DNA of 64,000 nt from an uncultured Helicobacter sp. (GTDB taxonomy: Bacteria > Campylobacterota > Campylobacteria > Campylobacterales > Helicobacteraceae), in NCBI RefSeq assembly GCF_947367035.1, contig NZ_CANBCA010000004.1, positions 25,762-89,761 on the forward strand. Direction: 5' to 3'. The notes under the pieces were generated by a model. The model was not told where the DNA came from, ran no database searches, and saw nothing but the letters and a program-made list of their open reading frames with translations. Positions 27,136 to 46,426 of this stretch are shown here, piece by piece. The position numbers and the translations under genes were made by a program. Position 1 is the stretch's first letter. The number at the start of each line of letters is the position of its first letter.

Positions 27136-27561
27136 ATGGCAAAAAAAATTATTGGCGAACTTAAGCTTCAAATCCCTGCTGGAAAAGCTAATCCATCGCC
27201 ACCTGTAGGTCCAGCATTAGGGCAACGTGGTGTCAATATTATGGAATTTTGCAAAGCATTTAATGAAAAAACAAAGGATATGGGAAACTTTAACATTCCT
27301 GTGATTATTACGGTTTATCAAGATAAAAGTTTTACATTTATTACTAAAAAACCCCCTGTTACTGATTTAATTAAAAAAGCGGCAGGAATCCAAAAAGGTT
27401 CAGACAATCCTCTAAAAAATAAAGTAGGAAAGCTTACAAAAGCTCAAGTTTTAGACATTGTTAAAACAAAAATGGACGATTTAAATGCAAATACACAAGA
27501 GGCAGCAGTTAAGATTGTTGAAGGAAGTGCTCGTAGTATGGGCATTGAAGTTGTAGATTAA
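27136..27561 (+). CDS. rplK: 50S ribosomal protein L11
   Basis: 141 residues, full length. N-terminal [20 protein letters not shown] and [18 protein letters not shown]-terminal RNA-binding domain with [18 protein letters not shown]. Binds the GTPase-associated region of 23S rRNA. AAGGA before the ATG. Confidence 0.99.
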   Translation: MAKKIIGELKLQIPAGKANPSPPVGPALGQRGVNIMEFCKAFNEKTKDMGNFNIPVIITVYQDKSFTFITKKPPVTDLIKKAAGIQKGSDNPLKNKVGKLTKAQVLDIVKTKMDDLNANTQEAAVKIVEGSARSMGIEVVD

Positions 27562-27584
27562 AAAGACGCGTTGGAGTATAAAAT

Positions 27585-28289
27585 ATGGCAAAAAAATTAA
27601 CAAAAAGAATGCAAAATCTCATCAATAAGGTAGATTGTAAAAAAATATACGATATTACAACCGCTTCTGCAACTGTTAAATCTTTGGCATCAGCTAAGTT
27701 TGATGAAACGGTTGAAGTTGCATTAAGTTTGGGTGTTGATCCAAGACACGCAGACCAAATGATTCGTGGAGCTGTTGTATTGCCTAATGGCACAGGTAAA
27801 AGTGTGCGTGTAGCAGTTTTTGCAAAAGGTGCCAAAGCAGATGAAGCAAAGGCGGCAGGTGCAGACATTGTAGGCGATGAAGATTTAGTAGAACAAATCA
27901 AAAATGGAGATTTGAATTTTGATATAGTGATTGCAACACCTGATATGATGGCGCTTGTAGGTAAAGTAGGTAGGATTTTAGGACCAAAAGGTTTAATGCC
28001 AAACCCTAAAACAGGCACTGTTACATTAGAAGTGTCCAAAGCCGTTAGCAATGCAAAAAGTGGGCAAGTTAATTATCGTGTGGATAAAAAAGGTATTGTG
28101 CATGCACCTGTTGGGAAAGCAAGTTTTGAGGCAAAAAAACTTGAGGAAAATATTATCGCATTAGTAAAAAATATTAATAAACAAAAACCAGCAAGTGCTA
28201 AAGGCAAATATATTAAAAATGCAACATTATCTTTGACAATGAGTCCATCTGTAACGCTGGATGCTCAAGAATTAATGGATATGAAATAA
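27585..28289 (+). CDS. rplA: 50S ribosomal protein L1
   Basis: 234 residues, full length. Contains the L1 signature around [20 protein letters not shown]. Binds the L1 stalk of 23S rRNA and in other bacteria represses its own rplK-rplA mRNA. 23 bases after rplK. Confidence 0.99.
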   Translation: MAKKLTKRMQNLINKVDCKKIYDITTASATVKSLASAKFDETVEVALSLGVDPRHADQMIRGAVVLPNGTGKSVRVAVFAKGAKADEAKAAGADIVGDEDLVEQIKNGDLNFDIVIATPDMMALVGKVGRILGPKGLMPNPKTGTVTLEVSKAVSNAKSGQVNYRVDKKGIVHAPVGKASFEAKKLEENIIALVKNINKQKPASAKGKYIKNATLSLTMSPSVTLDAQELMDMK

Positions 28290-28380
28290 TTTATTCTTGT
28301 TTTTATCTTAGGCTAATGACTATGGGGGCAAATGCTTAAAAATTACCCTATATAAGTCTTTCGTCTGAAAGGAGGTTAAA
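28290..28380 (+). promoter_or_regulatory. rplJ leader region, probable L10 autoregulatory site
   Basis: 91-base untranslated stretch ahead of rplJ with purine-rich and short pairing segments (for example TTTC/GAAA before AAGGAGG). In many bacteria the L10-L7/12 complex binds an RNA leader here to control rplJ and rplL. Placement supports this; I could not confirm the conserved kink-turn by eye. Confidence 0.35.
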
Positions 28381-28863
28381 ATGACAAAAGTAGAAAAAAC
28401 TGCTCTAATTGAAAATCTTACTACTGATTTTAAGGCGTCTAATGCTATTGCAGTATGCGATTATAAAGGGTTAAGCGTTAAGCAATTAGAATCTTTAAGA
28501 GCCAATGCAAGAGAGCAAAAGATTAAAGTCCAAGTGATTAAAAATACACTTGCTTCTATCGCATTTAAAAATTTTGGAGTTGAAGATTTAGAGTTAAAAG
28601 AGAATAATATTTTTGTTTGGGGCGAAGACCAGATTTCTTTAGCTAAAACAATTTGTAAATTCTCAGATTCTGTGGGTGGTAAGCTTGTAATCAAAGCGGG
28701 CTATTTTGAGGGTGAAATTGTAGATGCAAAATATATTGAAGCTGTTTCAAAATTACCTTCTAAAGAAGAGCTTATTGGTATGTTGTTGTCCGTTTGGACT
28801 GCTCCTGCTCGTTACTTTGTTACAGGGTTGGATAATTTACGCAAACAAAAAGAAACACAATAA
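28381..28863 (+). CDS. rplJ: 50S ribosomal protein L10
   Basis: 160 residues. N-terminal rRNA-binding domain with [20 protein letters not shown] and [12 protein letters not shown]-terminal helix that carries L7/L12 dimers. Strong AAAGGAGG site before the ATG. 16 bases before rplL. Confidence 0.98.
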   Translation: MTKVEKTALIENLTTDFKASNAIAVCDYKGLSVKQLESLRANAREQKIKVQVIKNTLASIAFKNFGVEDLELKENNIFVWGEDQISLAKTICKFSDSVGGKLVIKAGYFEGEIVDAKYIEAVSKLPSKEELIGMLLSVWTAPARYFVTGLDNLRKQKETQ

Positions 28864-28879
28864 ATTTTAGGAGAAAATT

Positions 28880-29254
28880 ATGGCAATTTCAAAAGAAGAT
28901 GTATTAGAGTATATCGGGAATCTTTCTGTTATGGAGCTTTCAGAGCTTGTGAAAGCGTTTGAAGAAAAGTTTGGTGTTTCAGCAGCACCAACTGTTGTTG
29001 CAGGTGCAGCAGCTGCAGGTGGTGCAGCAGCCGTAGAAGAAAAAACGGAATTTGATATTATCTTAACCGATAGTGGTGATAAAAAGATTAATGTCATCAA
29101 AGTAGTGCGTGAGGTAACAGGTCTTGGCTTAAAAGAAGCAAAAGATGCAGTGGAGAAAACTCCATTTACCGTTAAAGAGGGTATTAAAAAAGAAGATGCA
29201 GATGCAATCAAAGCAAAATTTGAAGAAGCAGGTGCTAAAGTCGATATTAAATAA
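28880..29254 (+). CDS. rplL: 50S ribosomal protein L7/L12
   Basis: 124 residues: N-terminal dimerisation helix, an Ala/Gly-rich hinge (about residues 36-55) and a C-terminal factor-binding domain with [20 protein letters not shown] and [12 protein letters not shown]. Followed by a terminator-like hairpin before rpoBC. Confidence 0.99.
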   Translation: MAISKEDVLEYIGNLSVMELSELVKAFEEKFGVSAAPTVVAGAAAAGGAAAVEEKTEFDIILTDSGDKKINVIKVVREVTGLGLKEAKDAVEKTPFTVKEGIKKEDADAIKAKFEEAGAKVDIK

Positions 29255-29258
29255 TTTT

Positions 29259-37969
<8,711 letters not shown>

Positions 37970-37975
37970 AAGGCG

Positions 37976-38000
37976 AATTAAGGTTATTTAGACCTTAATT
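37976..38000 (+). terminator. hairpin after rpoBC
   Basis: Perfect 9-bp inverted repeat AATTAAGGT / ACCTTAATT with a 7-base loop, 6 bases after the rpoBC stop. No U-tract follows, so it could be a weak terminator or an mRNA-stabilising hairpin. Confidence 0.5.
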
Positions 38001-38026
38001 TAAGTAAAAATAAAGTGTGATTTGCT

Positions 38027-38032
38027 TATAAT
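38027..38032 (+). promoter_or_regulatory. -10 box of the rpsL-rpsG-fusA operon
   Basis: TATAAT in the context TTGCTTATAATCC, 45 bases upstream of the rpsL start and just after the rpoBC hairpin. Confidence 0.6.
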
Positions 38033-38076
38033 CCGCTTCATTTTCTCTATTAAATAATTTTAGGAAGGAAAGACAA

Positions 38077-38936
<860 letters not shown>

Positions 38937-38944
38937 ATTTATGT

Positions 38945-38970
38945 TTTTAAGGAATTTAGATTCCTTAAAA
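38945..38970 (+). terminator. hairpin between rpsG and fusA
   Basis: Inverted repeat TTTTAAGGAA / TTCCTTAAAA (10 bp, 6-base loop). The 80-base gap is short, so partial termination or a processing site is more likely than a full stop. Role inferred. Confidence 0.45.
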
Positions 38971-39016
38971 TTCTACTACATTCAAATCTCAAATTATCTT
39001 TGCATAAGGATTAAAA

Positions 39017-41098
39017 ATGGCAAGAAAAACCCCATTAAATAAAATTAGAAATATTGGTATTGCTGCACACATTGATGCGGGTAAGACAACAACTTCAGAA
39101 AGAATTTTGTTTTATACCGGTGTCAGCCATAAAATTGGTGAAGTGCATGATGGCGCAGCAACAATGGACTGGATGGAACAAGAAAGAGAGCGTGGAATCA
39201 CGATTACTTCTGCTGCAACCACTTGTTTTTGGAAAGATTATCAGATCAACTTAATTGACACTCCCGGACACGTAGATTTTACAATTGAAGTTGAACGTTC
39301 TATGCGTGTCTTAGATGGTGCAGTAGCAGTGTTTTGCTCCGTAGGAGGGGTGCAACCTCAAAGTGAAACCGTTTGGCGTCAAGCAAATAAATATGGAGTT
39401 CCTAGAATTGTATTTGTTAATAAAATGGATAGAATTGGTGCGAATTTCTATAATGTAGAATCTCAAATTGCTACAAGACTAAAGGCTAAGCCCGTGCCAC
39501 TCGTGATTCCTATTGGTGCAGAGGATAACTTCAGGGGAGTTGTAGATTTAATTACGATGAAAGCGATTGTCTGGAATGATGAATCAATGGGAGCGAAATA
39601 CGATATTGAAGAGATTCCAGCAGATTTAGTCGAAAAAGCAGAAGAATATCGTGAGAAATTATTAGAATCTGTTGCAGAACAAGATGAGGCAACAATGGAG
39701 AAGTATTTAGGTGGGGAAGCTTTAACTATTGAGGAAATTAAAGCAGGGATTAAAAAGGGTTGTCTCGCAATGGAGATTATTCCAATGCTTTGTGGCTCAA
39801 GCTTTAAAAACAAAGGGGTTCAAACCCTTCTTGATGCAGTAGTAGAATACCTGCCTGCTCCAACAGAAGTTGCAGACATTCGTGGAGTAGATCCAAAAGA
39901 TGAAGAAAAAGAAGTTTTTGTTAAATCTACGGATAATGGCGAGTTTGCTGGTTTAGCGTTTAAGATTATGACAGACCCATTTGTAGGACAATTAACTTTT
40001 GTACGCGTTTATCGAGGGAGTTTGGAATCTGGAAGCTATGTCCTTAACTCTACTAAAGGTAAAAAGGAACGAGTAGGAAGATTGCTTAAAATGCACTCTA
40101 ATAAGCGAGAAGATATTAAAGAAGTCTATGCGGGTGAAATTTGTGCTTTCGTAGGCTTAAAAGAGACTTTAACAGGGGATACGCTTTGTTCGGAAAAAGA
40201 GGCTGTTGTCCTAGAGAGAATGGAATTCCCGGATCCTGTTATTTCTATTGCTGTTGAACCAAAGACAAAAGCAGACCAAGAGAAAATGGCTCTAGCTTTA
40301 GCAAAACTTGCCGAAGAAGATCCAAGCTTTAAGGTGCATACAGATGAAGAATCTGGACAAACTATTATTTCTGGAATGGGTGAGCTTCACTTAGAGATTA
40401 TTGTAGATAGATTGAAAAGAGAATTTAAAGTAGAGGCAGAAGTTGGACAACCGCAAGTTGCTTTTCGTGAGACGATTCGTCAAAGTGTGGAGCAAGAATG
40501 TAAATATGCTAAGCAATCTGGTGGGCGTGGACAATATGGACACGTCTTTATTAGAGTTGAACCACAAGAGCCGGGTAAAGGTTATGAATTTGTCAATAAT
40601 ATTAGTGGCGGTGTAATTCCAAAAGAATATATTCCAGCGGTAGATAAAGGGATTCAAGAATCTATGCAAAATGGCGTATTAGCAGGTTATCCTGTGGTGG
40701 ATTTCAAGGTTACCTTATATGATGGAAGTTATCACGATGTGGATTCTTCTGAAATGGCATTTAAAATTGCGGGTTCTATGGCATTTAAAGACGCTTGTCG
40801 CAAAGCAGGTGCAGTTTTGTTAGAACCAATGATGAAAGTAGAAGTAGAAGTGCCTGAAGAGTATATGGGTGATGTGATTGGTGATTTGAATCGCAGACGT
40901 GGACAAATTAACTCTATGGACGATAGAATGGGCTTGAAAATCGTCAATGCGTTCGTTCCTCTAGCGGAAATGTTTGGTTATTCTACGGATTTGCGTTCAG
41001 CGACACAAGGGCGCGGGACTTATACAATGGAATTTGACCATTATGGTGAAGTCCCAAATAATATTTCTAAAGAAATTATGGAGAAAAGAAACGGCTAA
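39017..41098 (+). CDS. fusA: elongation factor G
   Basis: Translocation GTPase, 693 residues. G1 [15 protein letters not shown] (about 17-31), switch I with [21 protein letters not shown] (G3), NKMDR (G4), then domains II-V ending [14 protein letters not shown]. Complete, last gene of the rpsL-rpsG-fusA group. Confidence 0.99.
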   Translation: MARKTPLNKIRNIGIAAHIDAGKTTTSERILFYTGVSHKIGEVHDGAATMDWMEQERERGITITSAATTCFWKDYQINLIDTPGHVDFTIEVERSMRVLDGAVAVFCSVGGVQPQSETVWRQANKYGVPRIVFVNKMDRIGANFYNVESQIATRLKAKPVPLVIPIGAEDNFRGVVDLITMKAIVWNDESMGAKYDIEEIPADLVEKAEEYREKLLESVAEQDEATMEKYLGGEALTIEEIKAGIKKGCLAMEIIPMLCGSSFKNKGVQTLLDAVVEYLPAPTEVADIRGVDPKDEEKEVFVKSTDNGEFAGLAFKIMTDPFVGQLTFVRVYRGSLESGSYVLNSTKGKKERVGRLLKMHSNKREDIKEVYAGEICAFVGLKETLTGDTLCSEKEAVVLERMEFPDPVISIAVEPKTKADQEKMALALAKLAEEDPSFKVHTDEESGQTIISGMGELHLEIIVDRLKREFKVEAEVGQPQVAFRETIRQSVEQECKYAKQSGGRGQYGHVFIRVEPQEPGKGYEFVNNISGGVIPKEYIPAVDKGIQESMQNGVLAGYPVVDFKVTLYDGSYHDVDSSEMAFKIAGSMAFKDACRKAGAVLLEPMMKVEVEVPEEYMGDVIGDLNRRRGQINSMDDRMGLKIVNAFVPLAEMFGYSTDLRSATQGRGTYTMEFDHYGEVPNNISKEIMEKRNG

Positions 41099-41100
41099 TA

Positions 41101-41593
41101 TTATGATTCCAACTATTTTTAGAGTTGGATAAGCCGACAATAAGGGAGAATGAATTTATTAAGACTTTGAGAATTACCAAAAAAGAACGTGAGGGAGGGA
41201 CTTTTATTTAGATAAAATCTCTTCTAAACTAGATATAATAGAGTCCTAAAATCAAAATTCAATACGCGAAATCGCTTTACTCAAAGGCGAGACTGCTTTA
41301 ATAAAAATATCCAACCAGATCAAAGCAATAATAAACTTATACAAGTTTTTGATACAATTTACGAAACAAATGCTTGAGACTATGATGTCGCAAGTTTTGT
41401 TATGAATAGGAATTTAGTAAAATATATAAAAAGCCAATATTGATTATCCGTTATAATGAGGATATTTTGCTTGATGTTTATATGTGGAGAAGTCTTGATT
41501 TAAGATTATCCCCTTTTAATCTGCCACTAAAATATTCGTGAGCCAGAGAGTCAAATATTGCAGTAATGTTATGTAAATCCTAGTAATGAAGCG
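41101..41593. other. 493-base gap after fusA, no intact gene
   Basis: A hairpin CCAACT/AGTTGG (41109-41128) lies right after fusA and may end its transcript. The rest is A+T-rich. Plus-strand frames contain short open stretches broken by stops, such as NSIREIALLKGETALIKISN (near 41258) and KPILIIRYNEDILLDVYMWR (near 41431). These look like pieces of decayed genes, but no family is recognisable and they may be chance. Confidence 0.35.
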
Positions 41594-42607
41594 TTACTCT
41601 AGGCTTGTTTCCCACAAATACGCACTTTTGCAGATAGTTTCTATGTTGTTAAATTGAGGTTTCCATTGAGTATTGGTTAAGATTTTATGATTATCACTGA
41701 CTAGAATGCTTGGGTCTCCCCTTCTCCTTGGAGCAGATTCTACGATGAAATTCTTGCCACTTACTTTTTTTACACAATCAATCACTTCCTTAACGCTAAA
41801 TCCTTGCGCATAGCCGACATTATAAACTTCCGAAGTTTGTGTCTCTAGTAGAGACTGCAAGGCGAAGAAGTGAGCGCTTGCTAAGTCATCAATATGGATA
41901 TAATCCCGAATACAAGTGCCATCTTGTGTCTCATAATCCTCCCCAAAGATTTGCATTGTTTCGCGTTTGCCACACGCGCACTCACAGGCAACTTTGATTA
42001 AATGCGTAGCCATTTTACCCCTTTGCCCTAAAGCCCCCTGTTGCTCCATTAATGCACCTGCGACATTAAAATAGCGTAGAATCACGCTTTTGAAATTCGG
42101 ATTTGCAACTTCCAAAGCGCGCAAAATCTTCTCAATCATTAGCTTGGATTCTCCATAAGGATTGATAGGGTTTGGAATCGTGCTTTCTTGAATAGGAGAA
42201 TACTCCTTTGGCTCGCCATAGACTGCGGCAGTAGAGCTAAAGAGAAATCGGTTGATGGCAAACTTTTGTGCAATTTGCAAAAGATTGATTGTATTGGCAA
42301 CATTGTTTTTAAAGTATTTGAGCGGATTTTGCACAGATTCTTGCACAATGAGGCTTGCGGCAAAATGAATAATAGCATCGTAAGGATAAGCACTTAGTGC
42401 CTTATCTAAAGAATCTAAATCTTCTAAATCTCCTTGTATAAATTCTATCCTTTGAGGAAAGGTGCGTTCTAAAAAATCTATATTTTCTTTAAATCCGCTA
42501 CTTAGATTATCAAAAATAACAATCCTACAATCACTATTTTTCAAAAAATAATACGCTGTATGTGAGCCAATATAGCCAGCCGCACCGGTAAAAAAATAAA
42601 TTTGCAT
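41594..42607 (-). CDS. galE: UDP-glucose 4-epimerase
   Basis: 337 residues of the extended short-chain dehydrogenase type. NAD site TGAAGYIGSHTAYYF at the N-terminus, catalytic SSTAAVYGE with YGESK near residue 152 (YxxxK), then RYFNVAGA and YIHIDDLASAH. Interconverts UDP-glucose and UDP-galactose, or the GlcNAc forms, feeding surface glycans. Single gene, divergent from glmS. Confidence 0.95.
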   Translation of the reverse strand: MQIYFFTGAAGYIGSHTAYYFLKNSDCRIVIFDNLSSGFKENIDFLERTFPQRIEFIQGDLEDLDSLDKALSAYPYDAIIHFAASLIVQESVQNPLKYFKNNVANTINLLQIAQKFAINRFLFSSTAAVYGEPKEYSPIQESTIPNPINPYGESKLMIEKILRALEVANPNFKSVILRYFNVAGALMEQQGALGQRGKMATHLIKVACECACGKRETMQIFGEDYETQDGTCIRDYIHIDDLASAHFFALQSLLETQTSEVYNVGYAQGFSVKEVIDCVKKVSGKNFIVESAPRRRGDPSILVSDNHKILTNTQWKPQFNNIETICKSAYLWETSLE

Positions 42608-42727
42608 CTCTAAACCTTAAATAAAAATAACCTTTAGATTCTATCATTAAGTTGCTAAAAATTGGATTCATTTACTATTTCTTTACATATTTTATGCCAA
42701 AATAAAAAATCATTTTAGGAGCGAACA

Positions 42728-44530
42728 ATGTGTGGAATTATCGGTTATATTGGCAATGACGAAAAAAAATCTATTTTATTAAACGGCTTAAAAGAATTAG
42801 AATATCGTGGCTATGATTCTGCAGGAATCTCTGTGTTAAGTGAGGGCGAGTTAAGCACATTTAAGTCTGTAGGCAAGTTGATAAATTTAGAACGCAAATG
42901 CGAGGGATTCCATTCTAGCGGATTTGGTTTAGGAATCGGGCATACGCGTTGGGCAACACACGGCAAGCCAACAGAAGTGAATGCGCACCCGCATTTTGGT
43001 AAGTTTAGCAATGTCGTGCATAATGGAATCATTGAAAATTATCAAAGCATTAAGGAATCCCTACAACAGCAAGGTAGAAGCTTCATCTCACAGACAGACA
43101 CCGAAGTGATTGTGCATTTGTTTGAATCGTATTTGGAAAATCTCAAAAATCCATTTGAAGCTTTTAAGCGCACAATTTCCGAGTTAAAAGGTGCTTATGC
43201 GATTCTATTAATTACACAAAAATCGCCCGATACGATTTATTATGCCAAAAATGGTTCGCCTCTCATTATCGGCAGAGGAAAGGATAGCAAGGGCGCAGAG
43301 GCAATTTATTTTGCTTCATCAGACGCTCCCTTGATTGGGCTTGCAGAGGAGGTTTGCTACCTAGAAGATGGCGTAGTTGGAGCCATAGAATCTGGAGGAT
43401 TCCATACTTTACCAAACACAAAACCACTTAGTGGAGATAAACTTTCAGCGCAAAAAGATGGCTTTACTTTCTTTATGGAAAAAGAAATTTACGAACAACA
43501 CAAGGTTTTGCTAGAAACGATGATGGGGCGCGTGAGCGAGGATAATTTTAGCTTGGAGGAATTGAGCGCGCTAGATTTAAGCCGTGTGGATTCTATCACG
43601 CTTTGTGCTTGTGGCACAAGTTATCACGCGGCTATTGCGGGAAGTTACTTGATTGAACGCATTGCGAAGTTGAAAACTAAAGTAGAAATTGCAAGTGAGT
43701 TTCGTTACAAAGAGCCTATTTTGCACCCAAAAGAACTTTTTGTTGTGATTTCTCAAAGTGGCGAGACGGCGGATACTTTGGAGGCTTTGAAATTGGCTAA
43801 AAAAAGTGGCTTGAAAACACTTGGAATCTGTAATGTAGAGAATAGCTCTATTGTGCGTCAAAGTGATTTTCATTTGCTGACACGAGCGGGGATTGAAAAA
43901 GGAGTAGCAAGCACCAAAGCTTTTGCCACACAGGTAATGGTGCTATGGATTCTAGCAAATTTTATCGCACAAAAATGCGGAATCTTAAACAAAGAGGCAA
44001 TCCAGCAAGAAACAAAAACAATGCTAGAAGCAGTGCGAGCAACCAAAGTAGATAGAAAAGCACACGAGCATATTAAGCGACTCTCGCGTAGATATTTGCA
44101 CGGACACGGATTCTTTTTTATTGGGCGAGATATTTTTTATCCTTTAGCTTTAGAGGGAGCATTGAAACTTAAAGAGATTAGTTATCTGCACGCAGAGGGT
44201 TATCCAAGTGGAGAGATGAAACACGGACCGATTGCATTAGCGGATTTGGGATTATTTTGTGTCGCACTAATGCCGCAGAACCTTTTGTATGATAAAATAA
44301 AGAGTAATGTAGAGGAGTTAAGTGCGCGTGATGCGATGATTTGTGCTTTAAGTGCGGAATATTATGAGGGGTGTGATGATTGGATTGCGATTCCAAAATA
44401 TTCGCATTATATGGTAGAGTTTTTTGCAATGATGGTTGTTTTGCAGGTTTTTGCACTTGAAGTAGCAGTAAGATTGGGCAATGATGTGGATATGCCAAGA
44501 AATTTGGCAAAAAGTGTAACGGTAGAATAA
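42728..44530 (+). CDS. glmS: glutamine-fructose-6-phosphate aminotransferase (isomerising)
   Basis: Makes glucosamine-6-phosphate from fructose-6-phosphate and glutamine, the first step to UDP-GlcNAc. 600 residues: after Met, the nucleophile Cys opens the glutaminase domain (CGIIGYIGND), then two SIS sugar-isomerase domains with CGTSYHAAIAGSY and SQSGETADTLEALK, ending LAKSVTVE. AGGAG before the ATG. Its product supplies GalE-linked, CgtA-like and pseudaminic acid pathways. Confidence 0.98.
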   Translation: MCGIIGYIGNDEKKSILLNGLKELEYRGYDSAGISVLSEGELSTFKSVGKLINLERKCEGFHSSGFGLGIGHTRWATHGKPTEVNAHPHFGKFSNVVHNGIIENYQSIKESLQQQGRSFISQTDTEVIVHLFESYLENLKNPFEAFKRTISELKGAYAILLITQKSPDTIYYAKNGSPLIIGRGKDSKGAEAIYFASSDAPLIGLAEEVCYLEDGVVGAIESGGFHTLPNTKPLSGDKLSAQKDGFTFFMEKEIYEQHKVLLETMMGRVSEDNFSLEELSALDLSRVDSITLCACGTSYHAAIAGSYLIERIAKLKTKVEIASEFRYKEPILHPKELFVVISQSGETADTLEALKLAKKSGLKTLGICNVENSSIVRQSDFHLLTRAGIEKGVASTKAFATQVMVLWILANFIAQKCGILNKEAIQQETKTMLEAVRATKVDRKAHEHIKRLSRRYLHGHGFFFIGRDIFYPLALEGALKLKEISYLHAEGYPSGEMKHGPIALADLGLFCVALMPQNLLYDKIKSNVEELSARDAMICALSAEYYEGCDDWIAIPKYSHYMVEFFAMMVVLQVFALEVAVRLGNDVDMPRNLAKSVTVE

Positions 44531-44587
44531 GCTAATACAAACGAATAAAGCAAAGAGCATTTTACGAGTAGAATCTTAAGGAAAAAT

Positions 44588-44818
44588 TTATTTTAGATTT
44601 GTTTTGATTTCGCATTCAATGTTTTGTGTATTCAATGTGGTTTTGATTTTGTTAAATTCTGCTTCATTTTCTGCTTCAAAATACACTGCGATTCCACAAT
44701 CGCTTGAAAATTCGCGCGGTGTTGGCACAAGCTTAATTGTAATTCCTAGATCTTTCAAGATTGCCTCACTTTCAAACGCGCTAGAAGTAGTAAAAACTAA
44801 AATATAACCCTTTATCAT
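44588..44818 (-). CDS. DUF3343 small protein (putative Se/S carrier)
   Basis: 76 residues matching the DUF3343 family: YILVFTTSSAFESEAILKDL at the N-terminus, and LVPTPREFSSDCGIAV with the conserved Cys near residue 41. In other genomes this family accompanies the YedE/YedF and class-V aminotransferase genes. It starts 2 bases after the aminotransferase stop. A carrier role for selenium or sulfur is proposed for the family and not proven. Confidence 0.75.
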   Translation of the reverse strand: MIKGYILVFTTSSAFESEAILKDLGITIKLVPTPREFSSDCGIAVYFEAENEAEFNKIKTTLNTQNIECEIKTNLK

Positions 44819-44820
44819 TT

Positions 44821-45996
44821 TTACCTCCTATGCTCCGCAATCTCTCGTAAGGCATTGATTGTAAAGTCTATTTCCTCTTTTGTTGTAAATGCGCCCGGGC
44901 TTAGGCGAATTGTGCCTCCACGCACAAAAGAACCTAAGCTTTGGTGGCTTGATGGAGAGCAATGCAATCCCACACGCACACAGATTCCATATCTGCTATC
45001 CAAAATCTCCCCAATCTCTGAAAGGGTGTAACTAGGAATATCCACAGAGAGTGTTCCACCGCTACGCCCTTTGGTATGATAAATCTTAAGATTTAGGATT
45101 CCGCTTAATCCAGCAATGAGTTGTTCTCTTAAATCTAATTCGTGTCTGTGGATATTTTCTACTCCTTTGTTTTTAATCCATTCTAGGCTAGCTTGAAGCC
45201 CAGAGATTCCGTGCATATTTGGTGTGCCACTTTCAAACCTATCGGGCAGAAAAAGAGGCTGAATCTCCTCTTCACTCAAGCTCCCTGTGCCACCAAAAAT
45301 AAGCGGTTCTATCCTCTCTATATCAAAGTGGTCTGCAACGACTAATGCGCCCACTCCCATTGGCGCAAGTAAGCCTTTATGCGCACTTAAAGCAAGAAAA
45401 TCTACTTGGTGCATTACTTCATTCATTTCTACATAGCCGACACTCTGTGCGCCATCAAGTAAAAAAGCCACCTTTTGTGCTTTGGCTAATGCTGCAAATT
45501 CCTCTAGTGGAATCATCGCACCACTGACATTATTAATATGCGCACACGCTAAGAGCTTCGCCCCCTTTAGCATTGCTTTGGCGCCCTTTAAATCTACTTC
45601 GTGCATAGAGTTACAAGGAATTGTGCGCACTTCTAGTTTTAGACGTTCTTTAAGGGCATTAAGAGGGCGTTTAATCGCATTATGTTCCATTTGTGTAACG
45701 ACTACAATGTCTCTTTCTTTCAAAAAACCTTGCAAAAGGGTATTGATTGCCATTGTAGCATTTAGGGTGAAAAGAATACGTTTGCAGTCTTTTAAACCCA
45801 CTAAGTTTGCTAAAGTCTTGCGCGTTTGATAAAGGATTCTACCAGATTCTATGGAGAGAGAATGCCCACTTCGTCCAGCACTCGCTCCTATATTTTCTAA
45901 AAACCCATTGATGGCTTCTTTCACACCCGGTGCTTTGGGGAAAGTGGTCGCGGCATTGTCTAAGTAAATATATTTTGAAGTATTTTTGCTTTGCAT
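44821..45996 (-). CDS. class V aminotransferase, cysteine desulfurase-like
   Basis: 391 residues of the PLP-dependent NifS/SufS fold. YLDNAATTFPKAPGV starts the domain, and the PLP lysine lies in LSAHKGLLAPMGVG (near residue 203). An active-site cysteine candidate is in RVGLHCSPSSHQSLG (near 350). The SGTPNMHGISGL block is typical. Groups of this type occur with YedE, YedF and DUF3343 and may release sulfur or selenium from cysteine or selenocysteine. It is distinct from housekeeping IscS by context. Confidence 0.82.
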   Translation of the reverse strand: MQSKNTSKYIYLDNAATTFPKAPGVKEAINGFLENIGASAGRSGHSLSIESGRILYQTRKTLANLVGLKDCKRILFTLNATMAINTLLQGFLKERDIVVVTQMEHNAIKRPLNALKERLKLEVRTIPCNSMHEVDLKGAKAMLKGAKLLACAHINNVSGAMIPLEEFAALAKAQKVAFLLDGAQSVGYVEMNEVMHQVDFLALSAHKGLLAPMGVGALVVADHFDIERIEPLIFGGTGSLSEEEIQPLFLPDRFESGTPNMHGISGLQASLEWIKNKGVENIHRHELDLREQLIAGLSGILNLKIYHTKGRSGGTLSVDIPSYTLSEIGEILDSRYGICVRVGLHCSPSSHQSLGSFVRGGTIRLSPGAFTTKEEIDFTINALREIAEHRR

Positions 45997-46088
45997 AGAA
46001 TTTCCTTTATTTTTGCATTATTTTATGAGGAATGCGAAGCAAGAGATAAAGTAACCATAATATAGAATCCCTATTTGAAATTCCGTTG

Positions 46089-46159
46089 TGTCATTGCGAG
46101 GAAAACTAAAGCTAATCTATAATCCTATCAGATTTCTAGTAAAACTTCGCAAGGATAGG
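46089..46159. repeat. second copy of the TCATTGCGAG-type palindromic repeat
   Basis: Contains GTCATTGCGAGG, an inverted TTGCGA/TCGCAA pair and CCTATC/GATAGG. Lies in the 215-base gap between the aminotransferase and yedF-like genes. Relation to the element at 8184-8249 is inferred from the shared core. Confidence 0.45.
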
Positions 46160-46211
46160 TAAAGAACTGCAAAGATTCTAGCTATGTTGCGATTCTAAAT
46201 GTTTTGGAGCC

Positions 46212-46424
46212 TTAAAGCTTTTTTAGAATAAACTCCAAATCCTCGTCCTCTTGCGTTTCGCTCTCCACATTATATCCGCTATTTTTAGCGAGTCTGCGGA
46301 TATTATCACTGCTTGCACCACAACTGCAAAGCACCCTAATTTCATTTTCGCCTCTATCTAGTAGAGGTTTGAGGTTTAGCACAGGTTCTGGGCAACTAAG
46401 TCCTCTCACATCAAGTTCCACCAT
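46212..46424 (-). CDS. yedF: YedF/TusA-like sulfurtransferase
   Basis: 70 residues with the TusA/SirA fold: VELDVRGLSCPEPVLNLKP contains the CPxP motif (Cys11), whose cysteine carries the transferred sulfur or selenium. The second CSCG segment (near 34-37) is a feature of YedF-like proteins. Starts 2 bases after the yedE stop, so the two are co-transcribed. Confidence 0.78.
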   Translation of the reverse strand: MVELDVRGLSCPEPVLNLKPLLDRGENEIRVLCSCGASSDNIRRLAKNSGYNVESETQEDEDLEFILKKL

Positions 46425-46426
46425 TT

